Under the pieces are notes generated by a model. That model was not told the DNA's origin. It did no database searches and was given only the letters and a program-made list of their open reading frames with translations. A stretch of 64,000 nt of DNA from Azospirillum sp. 412522 (GTDB taxonomy: Bacteria > Pseudomonadota > Alphaproteobacteria > Azospirillales > Azospirillaceae): positions 27,443 through 91,442 of the forward strand of contig NZ_RWIJ01000020.1 of the NCBI RefSeq assembly GCF_019805165.1. The letters run 5' to 3'. Numbering within the stretch: position 1 is the first letter of the stretch; each line of letters opens with the position of its first letter. Positions 58,339-64,000 of the stretch are shown in pieces. A program made the translations under genes and the position numbers.

Positions 58339-59751
58339 ATGTCGGCCCGCCTTCGCGCGGCGGCGGTCGCCCTTTTGCTGTGGATCGGCCCGGCCCACGT
58401 CGCCCAATCGGCCCAGTCGGCAAATCCGCCGCCGCTGACCAACACCCGCTTCGACGAGGACTACCGTTACCTGCTGTCGCCCGAGGCGCGGTCCGGCGCC
58501 TACTGGGAACGCTTCAAGGCCATCCCGGTCACGGAAGACGGCTTCGCCTCGCTCTCCACCGGGCTGGAACTGCGCCTGCGCGGCGAAGCGATCCGCAACA
58601 GCAGCTGGGGCCAGGACGAGCCGCGCAACGACGCCTACGGGCTGTGGCGCGCCCTGCCCTACGCCGACCTGCGCGTCGGCCAGGGCCTGCGCCTGTTCGG
58701 CCAGCTGATCATGGCCGACGCGGTGGGCAAGCTGGATCCGCTGGCGCCGCCCGATTCCGACCGCATCGACCTGATGCAGGGTTTCGCCGACCTGAATGTC
58801 CCGCTGGGCGAAGCCCAGGGCACGCTGCGCGTCGGCCGCCAGATGCTGGCCTACGGCTCGGAACGGCTGATCTCCATCCGCTACGGCGCCAACGTCCCGC
58901 GCTCCTTCGATGCGGTCAAGGGCATCGTCACCGCCGGCCCCTGGCGGGTCGACGCCTTCTTCGGCCGGCCGATCCAGCCGACGCCGGAGCTGTTCGACGA
59001 CGGCCGCGACGCCAGGCGCAGCGCCTGGGCGCTCTACGCCACCCGGCCGCTCGATCTCGGCTGGGGCGGCAGCGCCGGGCTGGACGCCTATTACATCGGC
59101 TACCGCAACCGCCGGGCCAGCTTCGAGTCAGGCAGGGCGAACGAGCTGCGGCACACGGTCGGCCTGCGCAGCTTCGGCAAGGCCGCCGGCTGGGACTGGA
59201 ACTGGGAGGCGATGGGCCAGTTCGGCCGTTTCGGCAGCGGGTCGATCCGGGCCTGGTCGCTCGCCACCGACAGCGGCTACCGCTTCACCGCCTTGGCCCT
59301 GCAGCCACGGCTGAGCCTGAAGGCCAACATCGCCAGCGGCGACGACAATCCGCGAGACGGCCGGCTGGAGACCTTCAATCCCCTGTTCCCGCGTGCCAAG
59401 TATTTCGGCGAGCTGACGCCGATCGGCCCCTACAACCTGATGAACCTGCACCCGTCGGTCGATCTGACGCTGTCCGACGCGTTCAGCCTGTCCGCCTCCG
59501 CCATCGCCTATTGGCGCGAGAGCCTGGACGACGGCGTCTACGACCTGACCGGCGGGCTGCTGCGCTCCGGCGCCGCGTCGAAGGCGCGCTATGTCGGCAC
59601 GCAGGGCGAACTGGTGCTGTCCTACAGCTCCGGCCGCTCCTTCGAGGGGCTGATCTCCTACTCCCTGTTCCAGCCGGGTTCCTTCCTCAAGGACAGCGGC
59701 CCTGCCAAGACCATCCACTTCGCCGGGATGGAGGCCGTGTTCAAATTTTAA
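58339..59751 (+). CDS. Outer-membrane beta-barrel, alginate-export (AlgE-like) family
   Basis: 470 aa, signal peptide ending VAQSAQSA at ~27. Body of alternating amphipathic strands: LSTGLELRLRGEAIRNSSWG, GTLRVGRQMLAYGSERLISI and TAGPWRVDAFFGRPIQP are typical of the alginate export porin family. Ends in FAGMEAVFKF, with the C-terminal Phe of outer-membrane barrels. Lies 110 bp after the glycoside-hydrolase-like gene on the same strand, so it may export or import a polymer connected with the cluster. Confidence 0.85.
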   Translation: MSARLRAAAVALLLWIGPAHVAQSAQSANPPPLTNTRFDEDYRYLLSPEARSGAYWERFKAIPVTEDGFASLSTGLELRLRGEAIRNSSWGQDEPRNDAYGLWRALPYADLRVGQGLRLFGQLIMADAVGKLDPLAPPDSDRIDLMQGFADLNVPLGEAQGTLRVGRQMLAYGSERLISIRYGANVPRSFDAVKGIVTAGPWRVDAFFGRPIQPTPELFDDGRDARRSAWALYATRPLDLGWGGSAGLDAYYIGYRNRRASFESGRANELRHTVGLRSFGKAAGWDWNWEAMGQFGRFGSGSIRAWSLATDSGYRFTALALQPRLSLKANIASGDDNPRDGRLETFNPLFPRAKYFGELTPIGPYNLMNLHPSVDLTLSDAFSLSASAIAYWRESLDDGVYDLTGGLLRSGAASKARYVGTQGELVLSYSSGRSFEGLISYSLFQPGSFLKDSGPAKTIHFAGMEAVFKF

Positions 59752-59830
59752 AAGCGCAAGCCTTGCGGCCGGAATGCCGTCTCGCGCGTTGAGACAACCG
59801 GGACAGACGACAGGCCCGAACGGACGGCGG

Positions 59831-60904
59831 ATGCGGGAAACGGTGGAGCGGCGAATACAGGACAGAAGGCGGATCAAGCCGTCCCTGCGCAAGGGGCGGC
59901 TTCTCCATGTCCGCTCCGGCCTGTCGGCGGAAAAGACGCTGCTGCTGCGCGTCGGGATCGTCGCCGCCCTGATCGCCCTGGTCATCGCCGTGTTCTGGTT
60001 CGACCGCGACGGGCTGAAGGACCAGATCGACGGCCACATCAGCTTCCCCGACATCCTCTACTTCGCCATGATCACGGTGACCACCGTCGGCTATGGCGAC
60101 ATCGTGCCGGTCAGCCACACCGCCCGCCTGATCGACGCCTTCGCCGTCACGCCGATCCGCATCTTCATCTGGTTCATCTTCCTCGGCACCGCCTATGAGC
60201 TGGTGGTGCAGAGGATCGTGGAGGAATTCCGGTTGAGCCGCATTCAGAAGCAGTTGCAGGGCCACATCGTGCTGTGCGGCTTCGGGCACAGCGGGTTCAT
60301 CGCCGCGCAGGAGACCGTCTCGAAGGGCCATCCCGCCGACAACATCGTCGTCATCGACGATTCGGAGGACCGCATCCAGCTGGCCGCCGACGCCGGCTTC
60401 ATCGGCCTTCTCGGCGACGGCACCAGCGAGGAGACGCTGACCCAGGCCTGCGTCGGCAAGGCCAAGGCGGTGATCGTCAGCACCGGGCGCGACGACACCA
60501 CCATCCTGGTGATCCTGACCGTGCGCCACCTGTCCGCCGCCACCAAGATCGTGGCGAACATCAGGCAGGAGGAGAACATCAAGCTCGCCAACCTCAGCGG
60601 TGCCGATCTGGTGGTGTCGCCGCCCAAGATCGGCGGCTACCTGATGGCCGACGCGGTGGAGACGCGCTACGCCACCCCCTTCCTGTGCGACCTGATGTCG
60701 GCCGGCGGCCAGATGGTGCTGAGCGAGCGCCGGGCGACAGCCGACGAGGTCGGCCTGACAATGGCGGAGATCACCGCCGGCATGGTCGTCCAGGTCCACA
60801 GCCACGGCCGCGACATCCCCTTCACCGAACGCAACCGCTACATCATCCAGCCGCAGGACACGCTGCTGATCATCAGCCCGCCGGCCGAGGGAGGCCGAAC
60901 GTGA
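59831..60904 (+). CDS. Potassium-channel-like protein with RCK (TrkA-N/TrkA-C) domains
   Basis: 357 aa from the ATG at 59831 (upstream ATG at 59774 also in frame). Two membrane helices flank a pore loop with selectivity filter TVGYGD (85-90). The cytoplasmic RCK domain then begins HIVLCGFGHSGFIAAQETVS, with Rossmann-type nucleotide binding. A C-terminal TrkA-C domain ends DTLLIISPP. Two-helix K+ channel with ligand gating, like Kch/MthK types. Inner membrane. Confidence 0.9.
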   Translation: MRETVERRIQDRRRIKPSLRKGRLLHVRSGLSAEKTLLLRVGIVAALIALVIAVFWFDRDGLKDQIDGHISFPDILYFAMITVTTVGYGDIVPVSHTARLIDAFAVTPIRIFIWFIFLGTAYELVVQRIVEEFRLSRIQKQLQGHIVLCGFGHSGFIAAQETVSKGHPADNIVVIDDSEDRIQLAADAGFIGLLGDGTSEETLTQACVGKAKAVIVSTGRDDTTILVILTVRHLSAATKIVANIRQEENIKLANLSGADLVVSPPKIGGYLMADAVETRYATPFLCDLMSAGGQMVLSERRATADEVGLTMAEITAGMVVQVHSHGRDIPFTERNRYIIQPQDTLLIISPPAEGGRT

Positions 60905-60919
60905 TAGGCACGATAAACG

Positions 60920-61079
60920 CCCTCTCCCGCCCCGGGAGAGGGAGGGGACCCGCGCCGCAGGCGTGGGGAGGGTGAGGGGTAGGGCAAGAAGCCGGAACCG
61001 CATGGTTCCCTGGACCACCCCTCACCCTTCCCATGGCGACGCCATGGGCCCCTTCCCTCTCCCGGGACGGGAGAGGGAG
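60920..61079. repeat. 160-bp compound inverted repeat (family C)
   Basis: Two self-complementary units, CCCTCTCCCG-ccc-CGGGAGAGGG and CCCTCTCCCG-gga-CGGGAGAGGG, form the outer arms. Inside, GGGTGAGGGGT pairs with ACCCCTCACCC and GGAACC with GGTTCC around a GCAT centre. It lies between convergent genes and can fold into one long hairpin. Related sequence is at 63899-64000. Confidence 0.8.
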
Positions 61080-61091
61080 AAATATGCATGC

Positions 61092-62171
61092 TCACCCCCT
61101 GTAATGCCGGCCGAAGCGGTTGTTCAGGAAGGCGTCCAGCGGCACCTGCTCCTGCCGGATGAAGCCGGCCTGCGGGATGGAGCCTTCGCGCAGCAGGTCC
61201 AGCACGGCGCAGATGCCGGCGGCGGTGGTGACCTGGATGGCGCTCCAGGTCCGGCCGGCGATCGGCTTGCTGTAGATCTTGGTGGCGAAGGTCTCCTGCC
61301 GCAGTTCGCCGTCCTGGATGCCGGTGGCGGTCGCCAGCACCAGCACCACGTCCTGCAGGGTCAGCGGCACCGCGGTCTCCAGCACGTCCTTCAGCAGGTG
61401 GCGCCGCTCGCCCAGCCGCAGGTCGCGGATCAGCAGGCGGACGATGTCGCGGTGGCCGGGATAGCGCACGGTCTTGTAGTCGAGGTTCCGCACCTTGCCG
61501 GCCAGCGTCTCGCACAGCGAACCCAGCCCGCCCGAGGTGTTGAAGGCCTCGTAATCGACGCCGTCCAGCGCGAAGCGCTCGTCGCCCTCCAGCGGCATCA
61601 CCTCGTGCGGGCGGCCGTCGACGATGGCCTCGCACGGGTTGCAGTATTCGTTGATCAGCCCGTCGGTGCTCCAGGTCAGATTGTATTTCAGGGCGTTGGT
61701 CGGATACTGCGGCAGGGCGCCGACCCGGAGATGCAGGTTGTGCAGCTTGTCGAAGCGGCGGGCGAGGTCATGGCCGACGATGGAGATGAAGCCCGGCGCC
61801 AGACCGCATTGCGGGATCAGCGCCGTGTTGGCCGTCTCCGCCAGCGACTTCACCTTGCGGGTGGCGGCGACGTCCTCGGTCAGGTCCAGATAGTGAGCGC
61901 CGGCCGCGACGGCGGCGGTAGCGATGGCCGGGGTCAGGGTGAAGGGGCAGGCGCTCAACACCGCCTGCTGGCCCGCCATGGCGGCGCGCAGCGAAGCCGG
62001 ATCCTCCACATCGACGCGCATCACCCGCAGTCCGGCCCGTTCGGCGCGGTGCAGCAGCGCCTCCTCCCGGTCGCCGACGGTGACGGCGAAATCGCCGGTC
62101 TCGGACAGCAGCGTGCCGATCATCGACCCGATCTTGCCCGCACCCAGAACCAGAACCTTCATCGTCGCCAT
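61092..62171 (-). CDS. Saccharopine dehydrogenase-family NAD(P)-dependent oxidoreductase
   Basis: 359 aa. N-terminal Rossmann motif VLVLGAGKIGSMIGTLLSET (~6-25), FAVTVGDREEAL for the nucleotide, then LSACPFTLTPAIATAAVAAG and YLDLTEDVAATRKV typical of saccharopine dehydrogenase/Lys9-like proteins. C-terminal half has ALPQYPTNALKYNLTWSTDG, a conserved substrate-domain block. It could act in lysine/polyamine-related condensation chemistry; the substrate is not fixed by context. AGAGGAG is 8 bases before the ATG at 62171. Confidence 0.85.
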   Translation of the reverse strand: MATMKVLVLGAGKIGSMIGTLLSETGDFAVTVGDREEALLHRAERAGLRVMRVDVEDPASLRAAMAGQQAVLSACPFTLTPAIATAAVAAGAHYLDLTEDVAATRKVKSLAETANTALIPQCGLAPGFISIVGHDLARRFDKLHNLHLRVGALPQYPTNALKYNLTWSTDGLINEYCNPCEAIVDGRPHEVMPLEGDERFALDGVDYEAFNTSGGLGSLCETLAGKVRNLDYKTVRYPGHRDIVRLLIRDLRLGERRHLLKDVLETAVPLTLQDVVLVLATATGIQDGELRQETFATKIYSKPIAGRTWSAIQVTTAAGICAVLDLLREGSIPQAGFIRQEQVPLDAFLNNRFGRHYRG

Positions 62172-62410
62172 GTCTCCCGCTCCTCTGTTCCCAGCCGCAT
62201 GTTTTGGCGAGCCGTGCCGATGGTTCGGCCCGCACACCAAAAATGTCGGCTGGAACAGCCGGGCAGAACCGGGCAATGCGCCGGTCACGCTTCAGAGTTC
62301 CGGCGAAATGACGGAAATTCCGTTGGAATGACGGATGCGCTTTATCCCTCGCACCACTGCGGAGGCGGCGCTAAGGTCACAGCCGGTTTCCCCAGATCCG
62401 GCCAGCCACC

Positions 62411-63193
62411 ATGACCATCCGCCAACTGACCGCCCCGCACGCCGTCCTGCTGGAGGAGCCGCAACATGGCATCCCCCAGACCAGCGAGATGATCCGCGGC
62501 GAGCGCTTCCGCATCCTGGAGGAGCGTGACGGCTGGCTGCGGGCGGAGAACGCCTTCGACGGCCATGTCGGCTGGCTGCCCCCCGGCACCGCGCATCGGG
62601 AGCCGGTGGCCCCCACCCACCGCGTGCGGGCGTTGCGCGCCGACCTGCACCCCGGACCGACGCACCGGGCGCCGCCGGTGGCGACCCTCAGCTTCGGGTC
62701 GCTGGTGACGCTGGACGACCGGGCCGAAAACGGCTGGGTCGGCACCGACGACGGGCTTTGGCTGTTCGCCGGATGGCTGGAGCCGGTGAACGCAGCCCCC
62801 GCGACCGATCCCATCGCCACCGCCCTGCGCTTTCTGGAGACGCCCTATGTCTGGGGCGGGCGCAGCAGCTTCGGCATCGACTGTTCCGGGCTGGTGCTGA
62901 CCGCCATGGCGGCGGCCGGGGTGGTCTCCCACCACAGCAGCGGCATGCAGCGCAAGGACGAGCGGCTGGGGGAGTGGGTCTCCGAAGATGGTCGCGATGT
63001 CGCGTATCGGCGCGGCGACATCGTCTTCTTCCCCGGCCATGTCGGGCTGATGGTGGACGGGACGAACCTGCTGCACGCCACCGTCTTCACCATGTCAGTC
63101 GTGATCGAACCCCTGGGCGAGGTCGCCAAGCGCGCGGAGATCAACGGCGTCCGCCGTCCCCGCCATTTCATTGATGGCTTGGCGCGGGCGTAG
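62411..63193 (+). CDS. SH3/NlpC-P60 peptidoglycan endopeptidase
   Basis: 260 aa. Two SH3b-like domains (~1-60 and ~70-128) precede an NlpC/P60 cysteine peptidase (~135-260). Catalytic Cys158 is in GIDCSGLVLTAMAAAG and His210 in FFPGHVGLMVDG. Cleaves D-Glu-diamino-acid bonds in muropeptides, as dipeptidyl-peptidase VI-like enzymes do. No signal peptide is visible, which suggests cytoplasmic muropeptide recycling. Its 3' end overlaps the convergent SUMT gene by 99 bp. Confidence 0.88.
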   Translation: MTIRQLTAPHAVLLEEPQHGIPQTSEMIRGERFRILEERDGWLRAENAFDGHVGWLPPGTAHREPVAPTHRVRALRADLHPGPTHRAPPVATLSFGSLVTLDDRAENGWVGTDDGLWLFAGWLEPVNAAPATDPIATALRFLETPYVWGGRSSFGIDCSGLVLTAMAAAGVVSHHSSGMQRKDERLGEWVSEDGRDVAYRRGDIVFFPGHVGLMVDGTNLLHATVFTMSVVIEPLGEVAKRAEINGVRRPRHFIDGLARA

Positions 63194-64000
63194 CGCCTCC
63201 CCCACCAGCAGCAGGGTCGGCCCCTTGCCGGCGGCCACCCCCTGCTCCGCCATCCGGCCGAGCGTCGTCCAATAGCGCCGCTCGTCGGGCCGGCAGCCAT
63301 TCTCCACCGCCAGCACCGGCGTCGTGACCGGCAGACCGGCCCCGGTCAGCCCCTGGCCGACCGCGCGGGCCTGCTCGCGCCCCATATAGATCGCCAGCGT
63401 GCCCTGCGGATCGGCCAGCCGCGCCCAGTCGGGCTCGAACCGCTCGCCGTCGCGGCCATGGGCGGTGACGAAGGTGACGGCGCGCGAGACCCCACGCTTG
63501 GTCAGCGACAGCCCGGCGGAGGCGGCGCAGCCGAGTGCCGCCGTGATCCCCGGCACCACCCGCACCGGAATGCCGAGGCTGTCGAGATGCTCGATCTCCT
63601 CGCCGGCCCGGCCGAACACCATCGGGTCGCCGCCCTTCAGCCGCACCACCCGCTTGCCGCGCCGGGCATGGAAGACAATCAGCGCGTTGATCTCCCCCTG
63701 CGGCAGCGAGTGCCGGCCGGACCGCTTGCCGACGCAGATCCGCTCGGCTTTCGGGTGGGCGAGGTCGAGGATGCCGTCGCCGACCAGCGCGTCGTAGAGC
63801 ACGATTTCGGCCGCCGCCAGCGCCTTGACCGCCGCGACGGTGAGCAGGTCGGGGTCGCCGGGACCGGCACCGACGAGGGTGACGCTGCCTTCCCCGCGAC
63901 CATCCCCCTCTCCCCCCCGCTCACGCGCAAGCTCCGTTTGCGCTGACGCGACAGGCGGACCTTCGGTCCGCCGAAAGCGGGGAGAGGGTTGGGGTGAGGG
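63095..64000 (-). CDS. cysG: Uroporphyrinogen-III C-methyltransferase / siroheme synthase, 5' part cut by window edge
   Basis: 302 codons, open to the window edge. SUMT core: SVTLVGAGPGDPDLLTVAAV, VVRLKGGDPMVFGRAGEEIE and GITAALGCAASAGLSLTKRG. Makes precorrin-2 for siroheme or cobalamin. No in-frame ATG, GTG or TTG occurs between the GTG at 63802 (which would cut off GAGPGDPD) and 64000. The gene must therefore begin further out, probably as trifunctional CysG with a Met8p-like N-terminal half. The stretch 63899-64000 is a palindromic repeat read as a linker. The C-terminus runs ~30 residues past the usual end. CobA is the alternative name. Confidence 0.82.
   Translation of the reverse strand, partial: PSPQPSPRFRRTEGPPVASAQTELARERGGEGDGRGEGSVTLVGAGPGDPDLLTVAAVKALAAAEIVLYDALVGDGILDLAHPKAERICVGKRSGRHSLPQGEINALIVFHARRGKRVVRLKGGDPMVFGRAGEEIEHLDSLGIPVRVVPGITAALGCAASAGLSLTKRGVSRAVTFVTAHGRDGERFEPDWARLADPQGTLAIYMGREQARAVGQGLTGAGLPVTTPVLAVENGCRPDERRYWTTLGRMAEQGVAAGKGPTLLLVGEALRPRQAINEMAGTADAVDLRALGDLAQGFDHD
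63899..64000. repeat. Palindromic repeat (family C-like) inside the SUMT/CysG reading frame
   Basis: CCATCCCCCTCTCCCCCCCG at the left and GGGGAGAGGGTTGGGGTGAG at the right are complementary arms. An inner hairpin GGCGGACC/GGTCCGCC lies around TTC, with GCGCAA...TTTGCGC beside it. The arms resemble the ends of the 60920-61079 repeat. The minus-strand frame through the element has no stop. Confidence 0.65.

Noticed and set aside
60905..61091. Simple rho-independent terminator between the channel and saccharopine dehydrogenase-like genes
   Set aside because: The structure is far longer than a terminator, lacks a T-run and has related sequence elsewhere, so it is better described as a repeat.
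63679..63930. Minus-strand frame starting at the ATG inside GGGGGATGGTCGC as the SUMT start
   Set aside because: It is in a different reading frame from the SUMT core and soon becomes Arg/Ser-rich nonsense. The SUMT frame itself is open to the window edge.

Overview
The window looks like chromosomal (or chromid) DNA of a very GC-rich alphaproteobacterium, most likely an Azospirillum-type member of the Rhodospirillales. The evidence is the base composition and strong G/C third-position bias, the rhizobial/azospirillar order of a glycerol ABC-transport operon, two chemoreceptors, a PHB-type 3-hydroxybutyryl-CoA dehydrogenase and an alphaproteobacteria-specific DUF4175/TIGR02302 protein. The genus is an inference. 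I saw no tRNA, rRNA or CRISPR array.

Positions 1-12822 hold a glycerol module. On the minus strand, glpD, two ABC ATPases, two permeases, a small membrane protein, a binding protein and glpK lie in tandem with start/stop overlaps. A chemoreceptor precedes them, and a DeoR-type regulator (glpR) diverges. The two ATPases look like an asymmetric pair with one degenerate ATP site.

Positions 12900-41018 are mostly housekeeping and stress genes: guaC, uvrC, a second chemoreceptor, a secreted toroid-fold protein, a hemerythrin, a tandem UspA, an APH/P-loop kinase fusion, a FlaF-like/DUF2934 fusion, a DMT transporter, DUF4175, a DUF4142/PRC-barrel protein, a GMC oxidoreductase, mug, a Tat-exported molybdenum hydroxylase pair with a divergent LysR regulator, a NUDIX hydrolase and an SsuABC/NrtABC-like importer. 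An hbd gene follows at 41362.

Positions 42229-46544 form a scarred accessory patch. It contains a lower-GC secreted protein of unknown function, a complete IS30-family element that has split an extragenic palindrome, the 3' remnant of a cdsA-like gene, and a decayed ISAs1-like transposase remnant. Two related 42-bp stem-loops bracket the patch.

Positions 46545-58228 are the most interesting part: a divergent, tightly overlapping carbohydrate cluster. Leftward are three paralogous CgeB-like glycosyltransferases, a GT4 glycosyltransferase, a B12-binding radical SAM enzyme and two nucleotide-sugar SDRs. Rightward are an inositol-3-phosphate synthase, a histidine phosphatase, a methyltransferase and a glycoside-hydrolase-like protein. 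An AlgE-like outer-membrane protein follows. Together they suggest an undescribed inositol-linked glycoconjugate or oligosaccharide pathway.

The right end holds a K+-channel/RCK protein, a very large compound hairpin, a saccharopine-dehydrogenase-family protein, an NlpC/P60 hydrolase and the 3' part of a SUMT/CysG gene. A palindromic repeat appears to be translated in-frame within that last gene.
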